A stretch of DNA of 64,000 nt from Cymbidium sinense (Eukaryota > Streptophyta > Magnoliopsida > Asparagales > Orchidaceae), in assembly GCA_021442155.1 (NCBI GenBank), contig CM038228.1, forward strand, positions 9,527,179-9,591,178, written 5' to 3'. Under the pieces are notes generated by a model, which was not told the DNA's origin, ran no database searches, and worked only from the letters and a program-made list of their open reading frames with translations. Position 1 is the first letter of the stretch. The number at the start of each line of letters is the position of its first letter. The position numbers and the translations under genes are program-made. Shown here in pieces: positions 1 to 12,540 of this stretch.

Positions 1-2700
1 TTCATTTTTTATGTTTAAGTTGAATTTAAATTTTAAAGAATGAAGAATAAGATAAATTCGCTTGAGAATCCATTTCATTCAATATTCTAATCTAATATAA
101 TGAAACTTTCATCTTGAGATAAAAGTTTATTCTAAGTCGAACTAAGAACCTTAGTAATTAGTCCATTTGAATTTATGTAAATGATTCAACTAAACTGATT
201 TGATTTGATTAATGTTTGTTTGATTTGATTTATATTTTAAAATTTTAGTTTGTTTAACTTCATGTATTTTGATTGATTAATTTTTAATTAGATGATTTGA
301 TTTAATTAAATTTTGATAATTCAATATCCTTTGAATTAATATCTAATAAAGTTTAAGTTTGTTTAACTTCATGTATTTTGATTGATTAATTTTGGATTAG
401 ATGTTTTGATTTAATTAAATTTGGATAATTCAATATTCTTTGAATTAATATCCAATAAAGTTTAAGTTTTTTAACTTCATGTATTTTGATTGATTAATTT
501 TGAATTAGATGTTTTGATTTAATTAAATTTTGATAATTCAATATCCTTTGAATTAATCTAATAAAGTTTAAGTTTGTTTAACTACATGTATTTTGATTGA
601 TTAATTTTGGATTAGATGTTTTGATTTAATTAAATTTTGATAATTCAATATCCTTTGAATTAATATCTAATTCTTTTCTCTTGGGTTTGATTTAAGATTT
701 TAATTTATATGATATTGATTAAATTATTTTAATGTTATTTAAATTTATTGATTTCATCTTTTCATTTAGATTGATTTGATTTAGTTAAAATATTTTATTT
801 TAATTAACTTCTTATTTGATCAAGGTTCAAAGCAATTTCTTATTTTGATTCTAATTAAGAGTTTGACCATTTGGTTTACTAGATTTGGTGATTTGATTTA
901 TATATTAGTTTTAGTTTGAGGATTATTTAATTAAATCTTTTAAGGTGACTTAATTGATTTGATTTGGTAAGTTTTATTAGTTTATGGATTTGCTTAGGTT
1001 AAGTGAATTAAATGTTTATTTTGAATTCAATTAAATTTGGTTGTTTGCATTTAGAGTTTCATTTAATTTGATTCATTTATTAGAATTTGGTCAATGTCTT
1101 TGAATAATAGTTCATGTTTAATTTGATTATTATACTTGTATGTTTAATGACTAATTAATTCATCTAATTCAAATAGATTGTATTGAACCTAAACAACTTG
1201 ATTATATATTGAATTGATTAAGGTTTACTTTAGTTTCATTTGATTTAGTTTGATTTATGGTCAATTTGATTTAAAGTTTAATGTTTAATCAATATTCAAT
1301 TGAGTTTAAGTTATTAAGTGGTTTTATATGGTTAAGATTCAATGCTTGATATAGGTTTAATTATATTAGTTTGATTTGTATAGTTAACTAAGTTGATTAT
1401 TTATACATGGAAAGAACTTATGTAATTAGGACTTTGATTAGTTTTTAAAACTAAATGATTTTAATGATAAACCTAGTTAAGGCTTAGTTAAGATTTGATA
1501 AATGATTATTGAATGTTCTCGATTAAATTTTAAAGTTTATTTGAAGATTAGTTGATTATGTTGTAGGGTCGATTTGATTAATCCATATTTATCGAATTTA
1601 ATTAAAGTATGATGATTAATTTGATGTCCATGATTATAATGATTAATTAATCTAAATAATTGGGGTTTGATTATTGGTTGTCTTAGTGTACTTGTTTGAA
1701 TTACTTTATCCAAATTGAGTTTAATTTTCTTTAAGTCTTTTTTGATTTCTTTAATTTAATATAGTTTTGATAATTAATTAACTTGCGACATTTCACTATC
1801 GGTTTGATTAAAGGTCTCTTAGTTCAAGGATTAATTAATTTGATTGGATGATTAATTAACATAAGATTGGCGATTAATTAAGTCTTTATCTTGTTAAGCA
1901 ATTAATTTGATTAAGAACTTAATTAAGAGCTTAATTTATTGAATGATTAATTAAATTAAGCCTAATTACATAGTTATTTATTGGCTTTAATTAGATGTCT
2001 ATCTTGCCTAATTGATTAACATAAACAAAATCTAATTGATGATTAGTTGAGTTAATCATAATTGATTTGATTAAAAGGTTGACTCATTTAAGATTAATTT
2101 AGTGATTGATTAATTTTCAGCTTATTCAATAGTTGATTTTAATTAAGGTTTTAACTAACTATAAATTTAATCTATTGTAATTGATTTTATGAAATGTTTA
2201 GCTTAGATGACCAACCTAATTAAAGATCAATCATAATTAATTTAGTTTAGGCTAAATAAAAAGGAAAATCAAATCTTAATTAAATTTACTACTGATTGAT
2301 TTTTTATGTTTTTTATTATTTAAATCAATTAGTTAACCTTAGTTGAAACCTAATTTGTTTTGATCTATTAAGCTTTAATTAATGATTCAATTAATGATTG
2401 ATGGTTTAATTAAGTTTAGTTTAGAGTTTAATACTTAAGTTAGTTTTCATGTAATTAATTTTAGGTTTATGCTTAATTTAGTTTAATTTTGATTTGAGGA
2501 TTATGTGATACTCATTTGATTTGACTTTAAAATTAAAGTTCAAGTTTGTTTGATTCAACCTAGAGTTTAGTTAATGGGAGTTTGAATATTAATCTACCTA
2601 TGAGTTGGTTTGATATTGATTGAGTTTTAGCTTTGATAAAATCAATGTTGGTTTTAATTATTTCTGAAATATTAATTAAACTAAATCAAATAGAATATTA
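1..2700. other. AT-rich non-coding DNA, no gene seen
   Basis: The stretch is built from TTGATTAATTTGATTTAATTAAA-like words on the + strand, with no open frame of note and no protein similarity I recognise. It resembles the AT-rich stretch at about 36.7-37.5 kb in composition and word use, and that stretch also precedes a block Z copy, so it is probably the upstream part of the same repeat. It contains the tandem array at 240-672. Confidence 0.5.
240..672. repeat. Tandem repeat, 4 copies of about 108 bp
   Basis: The word CATGTATTTTGATTGATTAA recurs at 261, 370, 478 and 585, giving spacings of 109, 108 and 107 bp. Each unit continues through TTTAATTAAATTTTGATAA and CTTTGAATTAATATCTAAT. Copies differ by only a few substitutions and small indels, so the expansion is recent compared with the decayed surroundings. 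Confidence 0.9.
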
Positions 2701-3178
2701 GTTATTTTTAAGATCCAAAGAGTTCCGTTTTTTAGCTCTCTGATGTTAATTAAAGTGTTTTAAAGCCATTTCGATAATTTTCCATAATTTTTATAAAATT
2801 TATTAATTTGTTTTACTAAAATAGACTATTTAAGCTTCAAAATTTAATATCTCCCAATCTAGAGATTCTTTTGACCTGAAATGTTTATGATATATGTATT
2901 TTAACCTCAATTTCAATCCATAAAAGTTTCAGATCAATCTGAATAATATTTTTAGGTTAATTAATGAAAATTGATTTTCACTAAAACATAAATTAAGTTC
3001 AAAATACACAATAGAAATTAAGGCTTTTTAGTTTATTAGATTCCTCTCGAAAAGACAAATCCAATGAGCCCTTATTTGTATTTTTTCGATGACTATTTTT
3101 TATGAATTTTTGAAGTTTTAGGCAATTTTAAGTATTTTTTAAAACCGAAAGCTCCCTATTTTCTACATAAACAGTCGG

Positions 3179-3202
3179 CCACATGTGGATCCGACATGTC
3201 GG
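3179..3202. repeat. Two adjacent perfect palindromes
   Basis: CCACATGTGG (3,179-3,188) is followed two bases later by CCGACATGTCGG (3,191-3,202), inside a local GC-rich island of block Z1. The related copy Z2 carries larger hairpins in the same relative place. Confidence 0.85.
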
Positions 3203-3889
3203 CGCCCATTAGGCAACATAGCTCCACATGGAAATTGGAAAATCAATTGATTGTACCATCCTATCTTTGATGGGGATGCGGGATGCCCTTCCCACGTGGA
3301 TGATGAACGGGCGGCGAATGGGAAAATCGACGTCTAGATCGTTTAGCTCAATTTTGTGAATCCGAAAATGCTCGCTCTCACATTAGGATCAACTAAAACA
3401 TAAAGTGCAAGGGCAATCTAATGGATATTCCTAAAATCGTGCGAGCATTATCACAAATAAAGGGACCTATGACAGGCTAAAGATTGACGAAATTACCTCA
3501 CTCGAGCTGTTGTCGAGTGGTCGAATCAATTCAAAAATGCTCCCGGATGTGAGACAAAGCTTTGGAGTGAATATAGACTCTTTCCTCCCCTTGGAACGTT
3601 GTAGCCACTGACAATTGTCACCTCTTCACCAAAATCTGCTTGGTTTGGGTGGTTTCATGTCGAGTGGAGAATAGGTTGATTCTTTAGTGGAGCTTCTAGA
3701 GGATGACCAATGCTAAAACTTGAGTTTTGAAGCATCCTTTCTTCTCCCTAATGGTGGCCAAAATCACCATTAATGGTGATTAGGTGTGGTTGGTGGATTT
3801 TGTCAAAATTTGGTATTTATTGTAGACCACCTGAGCTAACTAAGTGAGGAAAGGGAGATGCATGAGATTTTATGGTCTTTTGGCAATTT

Positions 3890-3892
<3 letters not shown>

Positions 3893-3931
<39 letters not shown>
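3893..3931. repeat. (CT)n microsatellite
   Basis: An uninterrupted TC/CT dinucleotide run of about 38 bp within block Z1. Confidence 0.95.
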
Positions 3932-3934
<3 letters not shown>

Positions 3935-5527
3935 TGGTTTCACCCAACCACAAAGTTGAAGTTCAACTCATTAGGTTTAGGTTGCCAAAATCTAATTTGG
4001 ACTTAGATTTTGTCAACTCATGTTGACCCAAATAAGTTGGGTTTAAGTAACCCATTGACTTATTGGCTTTGGGTGTAAGGTTCAATTATAACCAATTGAT
4101 CATTTTATTCATATGAGTTTAATTAATTTAGTTTAATTTGATCTAAAATGATTTAAGCCCATTTTGACCCGCTTTGACCAAAGTGGATCTAATTCACATG
4201 GCCTAAATGGTCATGTTGGGTTTTGAACTTCAATTATGTTTGATTAATCATTTATGGTAATTTTGATTGATTACTTTTATTTATTTTGGATTAATTTGAA
4301 TTTGACACAAGTTTGACTAAGGTTTGACTAACTTTGACCAAAATTGGTTAGTTGATTGATTTATGTGATTCAATTTATTATTTTATGCTTAGATTATGTT
4401 TCAATCATATTTTATGAATTATTTGGAATGCTTTTGGTCAATTATTTGGTTTAATTTGGCTTGGATTTGGATTTGATCCATTTGAGTTCATATAGGTCAA
4501 ATAGGCAAAGTTGACCAATTTGGCTAGTGTTGGCAAATTGGCTATTGGTTCATATTTGATTGATCAATTGAAGATGATTGTAGGCTTTTATTTCAATCAA
4601 TTTGGATTTAGGAATGCTTTAGACCAATTTGACCCTTTAGTTAAATTTAAATTTGGGCTACATAGGTCAATTGGGTTCAATCAAGGCTTTGATCATGTTC
4701 AATAATCAATTTGAAATAAATTTGAGCCATTGGTTGCAATCAATTTGGATTAGGTTTTGATTTGACTCAATTTGGCCCTTTAAGTCAAATTGGGTCAACT
4801 TAGGTCAAGAGAACCAATTAGGTTTGGTTTGGCTCAATTGATGGTCAAGTCATGTTCACGGATTGATTTTAGGTTGGTATGAATCATTGATTTCAATTGA
4901 TTTGGCTTAGGGTAAGATTTGGTTCATTTGGCTCATGTTGGTTAATTGGGTTACTTTGGTCAAATGACAAAATTGACTTAGTTTGACCCAATTGATTGCA
5001 ATTGATCAATCAAAGATGATAAAAAGTCATCATAGAAGGGTTTGGATAGGTTAGTTCACTCCAATTTGGATTGAAGGTTGGCTCAAATGGGTCCTTTAGG
5101 CCACTTTGGGTCAAGTGAACCTAATGGGTCAAATGAATTAGTTTTGAGTTGAATTGAGTTTAGATATTTGATGAATTGAGATTAAATTGCTGGGTACATT
5201 GATTTAAGGTTGGATTTTGGCTAAGGAGGTAGGCATGAGCTTGGTTAACCATAAGATGGGTAAGTCACCTTGGGTCCTAAGGAAGCTAATCCATGGCAAC
5301 CCTCCTCTAGGTTTAGTTAAGTGTTCACTTAGCCACTATAAGTGCCCTATGATTAACGAGCTCTTAGTGTCTAGAAATCTCCTAGACCTATGATGAGACG
5401 ATTGAATTCTCACTCCAAAAGTGAGGTCAATAGAAACACCTAAAGCATTTCTGAGGTCACAGTTTGTGATATATATTTTGGCGAGAGGAAAGTTTGTTTG
5501 CAATTTTATGATCTACGTTCCCACTAG

Positions 5528-5788
5528 TTAAAGTTGAGCTTGGGTTGGCAGTGGATTTGCCACGATTACCTTGACTACCTTAGAAGGGTTGTTGGCAGGA
5601 GTTTTTATAGCCCCTCTTTTAGTATATATGGATTTGTTCACCCTGTTTAGTTGCATTTCTGCTAAGTAGGCATAATTCACGGCCCAGGAAAATGACCATA
5701 CTGTTATCATCTCCAGCTTATCTTGAATTGACTTCTTCAATCCCCTGATATACTGAGTGATGTGTTGACATTTATAAATAGTCCACAT
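5528..5788 (-). pseudogene. Retrotransposon gag fragment (Ty3/gypsy-like)
   Basis: The 86-residue minus-strand frame reads YIRGLKKSIQDKLEMITVWS near its start (residues 13-32) and then AYLAEMQLNR. This is the pattern of Ty3/gypsy gag capsid regions, where a Y-I-x-G-L-x-x-x-I-Q stretch is followed by a helix ending in AExQLxR. A full gag is several times longer and an in-frame stop lies just upstream of the first Met, so this is a relic. Flanking sequence holds no pol. It is antisense to the large Tat elements further along and probably belongs to another family. The match is by eye and of moderate strength. Confidence 0.45.
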
Positions 5789-6194
5789 CTTGAATCAAGT
5801 GAGTATGATGATGACAATAACCTACAAATCGACATCAAGCAAGTTGGATCAAAATCAACTATCGAAGTTACTCAAGCACTCATAAAATAGATCTCGTCAA
5901 AGTGCTCATAATATAGAAACTATTTAAAGTAGATATCCACATTACTGAGATCGACACACACACACACACAAAGAGAAGGAGATAGAATTCTAAAAAAACA
6001 CTTAATCCATTTTTAATTATACTTAAATTGAATTATTGTAAAAAAAATTCTTAAACATAATCATCAAAGTATATGTATATATATATTAGTTAGAACAAAA
6101 GTGAAAGAAGCTCAAATATGTATATATCATTATGTATATTTTTATACATGATCAAAAGAAATAAAATAATAATAATAAATGATAAACTCCTCCA

Positions 6195-6420
6195 ACTAGG
6201 GGTGTCAATTCGGGTTGACGGATCGGGTTCGGGTCCAACCCAAATTTTCATGACCTGAACCCGACCCGAATATTATATGGGTTGAAAAACCCAACCTGAA
6301 CTTGACTCAACTCAGACTCAAGTAGCCCAAACCGCCCATTTAACCTACTTATCTGATTGTTGAAATATTACAACTAACCAACACAATCCATTTTACATAG
6401 TTACCCCAAAAAAGGCAAAA
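6195..6420. repeat. Dispersed GGGTGTCAATTCGGGTT-type repeat
   Basis: The stretch begins AGGGGTGTCAATTCGGGTTG and is rich in GGGTTCGGGTC and CCCGACCCGAA words that can pair with each other. Sequences of this kind are common non-coding dispersed repeats in plant genomes, from general knowledge. The family is not identified and no ends or target-site duplication were found. Confidence 0.4.
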
Positions 6421-6483
6421 AAAATTGTGGGTTAGAAAAAATTTTATATGGTCGCCTTCCATCTATGGGGTGAAAAGGCAAGA

Positions 6484-7905
6484 ATATAAAAATTCATCTT
6501 TTGGGATGCCATGCAGATCCGCAGGTGTACTTATTCAGGTGACCGAGTACGTCATCAAGGAATAGTGTACTATCTGGAGATAGAGTCACTCCCTTTAATG
6601 GACCAAATCACCTCAATGGACTCCTAAGGATGTTGGTGAGTTCTTAGATTCTTTACTTTACATGGAAAAGTAAAAGCGAGTTTATTTTAAATCGGGTTAG
6701 AAGTTCCTATAGGGGCCCCAGTAGTTAATTACATCCTAAAGAATGAGGATTCCTTAGGAAAACTCTCGATTAAGGTAAATGATTATTGTCTCCAAAGATT
6801 TCAATAGGTAGGACTATCAATCGATTGATTTATTTTGGAAAATCAAATGGGATCGATCAAGAGAGGGAGTTCTTATCAGCCAAATGAGAACAAGTAGGGA
6901 TGCTTAGGATACTAGGAAGCTAGTAAGCACCCAAACTACCTATGGTTGGGCTTTATATTTTAGAAATTGAATTAGTTCATTTGAGTGGCATTTTCATTAG
7001 AATGCTAGGGCTTACAATTCCATAATACAAGATTATGGAAATGCCTAAGAGGTGAGAATTTATGCTTATGGCCCACAAGGGAAAAGCCACTTAAGAACTT
7101 AAATCTAGGAAGCTTTGGCGAGGGCCAAAAACACGACTTAAATCTAAGGCAAAAATGGGTATTTGGTTTGCCTCCATAAGAGAGGACAAACCACATTTGG
7201 ACTTTGTGGGTGGTCACTAACTAACTCCTCCTAGTTTAAATTCATGTAGGCAAGTCATATGCTCTATGCAACAGGTTGGGCTATTATTTATTTAGAAAAG
7301 ACTAAGTCCTTAAACTCACTCCCTAAAGAGACTAGATCATGTAATGCTTAAATCTAATGCAATTCAAATTTATTTTATTTTCATTTTAGATAATTATTTT
7401 GACTCAAGCTAATATGATTCATATGCATAATGCATGAGAAATGAGGAGGTGTGTTTCTATCATGGCTCTCTAAGTCAAGCTAAGTTTCTCTGGCAAAGGT
7501 GGAAGCCCTCAATCAAGAGTGAAAATAATATGCATTTGTGCATGATGTTATAAAAGAAGTACTCATCCAACTAATGGGTTGCTAATTCTTTTATCTTAGT
7601 TTTTAGCCTAAGCTTTAGGTGAGGTTATGAGTTCTTTATTTTTAGTTTTGAATTGTTAAATTTGGTAGGAGATTTATTTTTATCCTAAGAGCCTAATCGT
7701 CATCCAGGCCATACATAAAAAGGAAGAAACTAGAAAAAGTATGCTACTTAATGCACAAGCTAAACAAATCATCAATCAATTTATAAAGCTAATCGTAAAA
7801 TAATAAGTGGCCATTGTGGTCGATTACCACCGCAAAAACCCAAAATAAATTGGGTAGTTGAGCTCTACCCTTATAAAACCTGAATTACAAATGAATTAAA
7901 GACAA
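6484..7905 (+). repeat. Dispersed repeat block X, copy 1
   Basis: Non-coding. It starts near TGGGATGCCATGCAGATCC and aligns by eye with 33,876-35,350 over its whole length. Partial copies lie at 50,560-50,980 (inverted) and 54,867-54,981. Shared landmarks include ACATGGAAAAGTAAA, CCTTAGGA...ACTCTC, GGTAAATGAT and CTATGGTTGGGCTTTATATT. No open frame survives. The shared left edge in all four copies suggests a true element end. It may be an LTR or a non-autonomous element. Confidence 0.65.
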
Positions 7906-8031
7906 TTAAGCAAGGAATTCATTGTTATGGGGTTCTTCAAGCTTTCTTTCTTTATTCTTCTTTCCTTCTTTCTTCTTCTTTTCTTCTTTTTCTTTGATTC
8001 TTTCTTTTGGATGGTTGGAAGATGGATGCTC

Positions 8032-8131
8032 NNNNNNNNNNNNNNNNNNNNNNNNNNNNNNNNNNNNNNNNNNNNNNNNNNNNNNNNNNNNNNNNNNNNN
8101 NNNNNNNNNNNNNNNNNNNNNNNNNNNNNNN
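8032..8131. other. Assembly gap, exactly 100 N
   Basis: A run of 100 N, the usual placeholder for a gap of unknown size. The sequence on its left (a polypyrimidine tract after block X1) and on its right (an LTR end) need not be truly adjacent. Open frames drawn through the N run are meaningless. Confidence 0.99.
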
Positions 8132-8357
8132 CATTAACCTTAATCAAAGTTCTCTTTGAGCATTAGGAGGGGTAATTAACTATAGGGCTTGCCTTTGAAA
8201 ACTTGAACCATATCTAAAGTCCTCACCAAATGAGGGCAAAATCTTTGGGTAGTGTCTTATCTACTATTCCATCTGCCTACTAAAAATTACATCGACACAT
8301 TTTAAACCATACTCTCTTTAATATGTCGAGAAGTAGGTGGTGAATTTTTAGAGCCCA
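8132..8357 (+). mobile_element. 3' end of first LTR of the Tat-type array
   Basis: The segment with ATCTAAAGTCCTCACCAAAT, TATCTACTAT and ACATTTTAAACCATACTCTC, ending in GAGCCCA, recurs at about 22,597-22,811 and 42,596-42,818. At the first two places it is followed at once by a primer-binding-like site; at the third it is followed by unrelated DNA. That is the behaviour expected of LTR ends. The 5' part of this LTR is lost in or beyond the gap. Confidence 0.75.
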
Positions 8358-8365
8358 TAGATTTT

Positions 8366-8383
8366 TGGCGACTCCACTGGGAA
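8366..8383 (+). other. Primer binding site (PBS), element A
   Basis: TGGCGACTCCACTGGGAA lies 8 bases after the LTR end GAGCCCA. From memory, this is the tRNA-Arg type of PBS used by Tat/Ogre Ty3/gypsy elements. Element B has a mutated form (CGGTGACTCATGGGGA, about 22,818-22,833). Confidence 0.65.
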
Positions 8384-8539
8384 AAATTTCTCTTTTCATC
8401 TTTGGCTAGTCGAATTTGAGCTATAGTAATAGTGAAGTATAATAAATAAAAAAGAGAATCAATTATAAATGAAATTAAATCTGAGCTAATTATGTCATTA
8501 TGACTAATCTGCTTTTTATTTATATCGATCGATCTTTAG

Positions 8540-10155
8540 AACACACCGTTCATCATGCAATTAGGTCACGGAGCCAACATTCGTCTGACTAATGCTATAA
8601 TCAATATTAGAAATGTTGGAGTTACCATTCAATTTGGTAGCTTGAATTTCCCAACTATTATAGCTGCAACTCCTGAAGTACCCACCCGTGGTACACTCGT
8701 CTGAGGTCATGCCGGGAGGTTTATTTTGAAGCTCCTACTAGTCATGCTCCCCAACCAGTTCAGCAACCAACCACAGTTAAGGAGTTCTCTCGACAGAGAA
8801 CTTCAGTTTTTAAAAGACTAGGTCAATCTGAAGCCCCATGATAAAAAGAATCGTTAGTGGGCAAACTGTGTCTTTAATGCCTCATGATACAATTGCTTCA
8901 CCAACTAAACCTTTCGTACTTGGAAAGCATGATATGAAGCATTCTCATTAGGAAGCAAATTAACTAGAAGGCAGAGAAGAAGAAAAAATTGCTAAGTTGA
9001 GGGCTCAACAGATCCTACCTGAATGACCCAGTGAACAAACAATACTGCCACCAGAGAGAGTATTCTTACCCATAACAACTTTGATAATCTAAAATGGGTA
9101 AAAAGGAATAGCTATACTGGTGAAGTAAAATAGTCTTTTTGAACTCAACAACATCAAACTCCACCACCACACAGGAGACAACCTGAAACATTGTCTACTA
9201 GAATACACAACATTCTTAAACTAGCCAAGGATAGAGGCTTAATGAAAAGAAAATTTTAGAGGCCTGTGATAATTCAAAATACTGAAGCTCCACCAAGGAG
9301 GTTGTCATCTCTTATGGTAACTAGTCATCGAGCCAAGTATGCTTGGCGCAGTGAGCATCGGAGCATGACACTTGGACCGCGTGTCCAAGAATTTCGAAAG
9401 GTCCGTGAAAGGATAAGCGAGTATGGAGGCCAAGGCCCCATAATGAAATTTTGAAGAAAGAAAGAGGTATGACATCTGATGCACGCGTTCAAATCCACCC
9501 CAAAAATAACTTATTAGAGTGGATACCTAAAAGAAGGGATATCATAGATGAAAGACATGATGGTCGACACCCTGGAGAATTGTCTAGAGGATCCCATCAT
9601 CGATCAGATTCACCCCTATAAGAGAAGGTTGACTTTGATCACAGTCCTTCAATGGAAGAAGTGTTTGTTCCATACAGCAGATCCAAAATGTCAATTAGAA
9701 ATTCATGTACAAAAGAAGGTGATGAAGATACTATGGAAGTGGAAGTCTATATGGTGAGATATAGATGAACTTTTACTACCATCGATAACATGGATCTAGG
9801 AAACTTGAACCTGAATTTACCATTTAAGAAGAAGAGTCTTCACAGAGGCAAATATAAGATGGATCTTATATCTCTACTGAAGAGGAAGAATAAGAAGATC
9901 AAAATGAAAAAAGAGATCATGGGTGTTGAAGCTGTTTATATGGTTGAACCAGAAAATGATCAGTCTGGTATATCCTTTTATAGTCAGCATCATCGTTCAG
10001 CCCCTACAATAGCTGTCCCTGCAAGTGCAAAAGGAGAAGGACAGTCAAGTTCTTCCTCTAAAGATGACCAGAGAGTAGAACAATAATAAAAAATAGAGGA
10101 AGAAGAAGAGCATGTACTGATTGATTCCATGACACTAGTTAGAGAGCAAAGATAA
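8540..10155 (+). pseudogene. Leader and N-terminal gag region, Tat element A
   Basis: This stretch between the PBS and recognisable gag is co-linear with 22,980-24,560 in element B. Short shared frames include a segment translating as TIQFGSLNF and one reading NTEAPPRRLSSLMVTSH (about 9,266-9,454; in B 23,621-23,926). Stops interrupt every frame. Its position suggests either a basic N-terminal extension of gag or the extra upstream ORF seen in some Tat/Ogre elements. No domain can be named. Confidence 0.45.
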
Positions 10156-12540
10156 ATGCAACGTGAAATGGAAGTCAAAGATAAGAAAATTATACAGCTT
10201 GGTACAAAGATGAATGATATGATGGTACAAATGAATATCATGATGGATATGTTGCAGAAGAATATCACATCAACTATAGCACATGTTTTGTCTACTAATC
10301 AACAAGTAGCAAAAAATACAACCTTTATACCACCAGTCGCTCTAGTATCTCAGGTTCCTACAGTACATGCTACACCTGAAGCGAGGAATGAAGTTAACCA
10401 AGTACCTCTTCAGTCGATAATTCAAAATATGGCTAGCACACCTAGAATGGTAACAGCTGCTCAGCTGAAAATAATAATTAATGAAAAGATAGAGGCAATT
10501 ATAGCTTCAAAGCAAGCTGAAAAGTTGGTGAGTAAGGGTTGCTCTTACCCAGCTGAACATGATCAAGTGTCATACCCGAAAGGTTACGTGTTAAAATTTA
10601 ATACTTTGAATGGGCTTAGTAACCCAAAGAAACATCTAGCCTAATTTAAGGCTACTTGTCATAACATAAGAGAGAATGATGCGCTGCTTTTCCATCAGTT
10701 CGTCAGCAGCCTAACATCAGCTACTTTTGAGTGGTATACAGAATTATCGAATGATTCAGTTAAAAAATTTCTTGAGTTAGAGATATTATTTGTGAAGAGG
10801 TTTGCCAATGCAACCAAGGAAATAACAATCACTGACCTTGCCTTACTAAAAATAAGAAAAGATGAGTCAGTGACAAAATTCATAAGTTGTTGGCATAATC
10901 TAAGTATAAAATGTGAGCAACAATTAGAAGAACATGATCCAAATTAATGGGCACAATATTTATGTATGGTGTCAATTACAATATTCCAAGACTTGCTTGA
11001 TAGGGGGGCCAAATTTGAAAAGTTGAATCGCCCTAAGTCTAAAATCTATATAGATAAATCAAGAAAAAATAAGCCTTCAGAATTAAGAAGAAATGAAACT
11101 CATGCCGCTTCCTATAGCTCAATTAGTGAAAAATGAGTAATATATAATGTGGATAAAGGAAAACAACCAATGTACAATGATGATAAGGGAAAGAAGCTTG
11201 TCCATTCTAATCCATAGCCAAAATTGGTATTAGGAGGTAATGATAAACCCAAACTTTTTTAAGTGGTGGAGAGCATCCAAAACAAGCAACAAGAGATGAT
11301 GAGAGAATGTGACCATCTCTTAAGGAAAAGATGAACAAAGAATATTCCTTTAGAGGGGACAATATAGCTAAATTGTTTAGATCAAAGCGGTCTATAATTT
11401 TCAAAATTAAAAGGCACGAGAAGGCGATCAAGTCAATAATCCAAATTATCCATCATGGATGATGATCATTCTATTGAAGATTGTTATGTCTTCAAAGATT
11501 GGCTAGAAAGGAAGAATTGGGGATGAATTTATATTATCGATAGTCTTCTAGTCAACCCGAAAAGTGAGTCTACAAGAATGATTACGTCCTCTTCTATACC
11601 ATCCATCAAAGATAAAAAGAAAGAAAAATAAATTTAGATTGAAGAATGGGAAACTGTAGTCTCTAAGAAGATCATGAAAATATTGAAGCAGCTAAAAGGT
11701 GTCCCTAATGTTAAGTGGAAATCACCTCTTGAACCTATATTAGACTTAAAAGAGATGCTTAAATCAAGTATTTGGGCTTCTTAGTAGCATTCTGATAAGG
11801 CTACTTCATCACAGCATGAGGAGCAATCTATTAAATGTAGGCCTCATAAACCAAAGAATCTGGTTAAGGAAAAGAAGACCAAGAAGAGAACTACAACTCA
11901 AAAGATTATTAATAATTTAGAAGAGTATTACTAACCGACAAGACAACCATTTAGGCTTGCAGACTTTATGCCTAAACTTCATATTGTTGAATTGGATGAA
12001 GAAGATAATGGTGAATTTTGTCCAGTAGAGACACCGAATCATTTATGTGATATCAGATGTTCTTTAGCATAAGTTACTTCAAAATGATAAGGGAAGTTAG
12101 ATAGACTTGCCCAACTCATCAAAATTCTTATCAAAAAATAAGAAGAGCCTGAGGAGTTAACATCTGAATTTTATTTAATGACTCAACAAAAAGATAGCAG
12201 TTTAGATGAAAATTTATGTTTTCCAGATGGAGAAGAGTCAGACTCATCGATATCATCACATATAAAATGTATGAAGTTGAAAAATGTGTCTAGCCCTTTT
12301 GGTCAATCATCTAGAATAAGAAGTGAATTTGAAGAAACTACCTCTTCAGAAGAATCTAAGCAAGATAAAGTGATTCAAGTTCAGTTGAGAAATGGTAAAG
12401 TCTTACCACCATCATCAAAGATGGGAAATACAAATAAAGACCAAGAAAATAAATTGAAGTCAACGAAGATATCATTCCCAAGAATCCTAAACTAAAGCCT
12501 AAATCAAGCAAAAAGATATATTATAATATTTTATCACATT
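10156..12540 (+). pseudogene. gag, Tat-type Ty3/gypsy element A
   Basis: The structural polyprotein of a retrotransposon, broken by stops. A methionine-rich, probably coiled-coil stretch (KDKKIIQLGTKMNDMM) comes first. The capsid core follows, with YPKGY, FNTLNGLSNPKKHLA and, after a stop, FKATC, EWYTEL and TKFISCW (about 10,540-10,900). This is the Retrotrans_gag pattern in which a conserved W lies before a helix ending in F..W. A lysine/serine-rich tail extends to about 12,495. No clear CCHC knuckle is seen. The order matches element B at 24,565-26,900. It is non-functional as it stands. Confidence 0.75.

Larger units (their letters stand above)
2700..5250. repeat. Dispersed repeat block Z, copy 1
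   Basis: Non-coding. The landmark order matches 37,400-40,050: an AT-rich tract, a shared segment at about 3,041-3,150 (GAGCCCTT followed by TATTTTTT; the counterpart is about 37,816-37,930), a GC-rich island with palindromes, then a long stretch rich in GGGTCAAATTGG/TTGACCCAATT words. The copies are diverged but the order is kept. It may be part of a long LTR of another Ty3/gypsy family, which is inference. Short open frames here, including one across the CT run, are not genes. Confidence 0.55.

Noticed and set aside
3844..4026. Short frame with a (CT)n-encoded Leu/Ser run
   Set aside because: Microsatellite translation without conserved sequence; it lies in a non-coding repeat block.
5762..5800. 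TGTTGACATTTATAAATAG as a possible start of the first Tat LTR
   Set aside because: Only the first seven bases match well, what follows does not align with the other LTR starts, and it overlaps the gag fragment on the other strand.
7896..8166. Open frames on both strands running through the N gap
   Set aside because: They exist only because N codons are not stops; the flanking polypyrimidine tract codes for low-complexity Phe/Ser or Lys/Arg.
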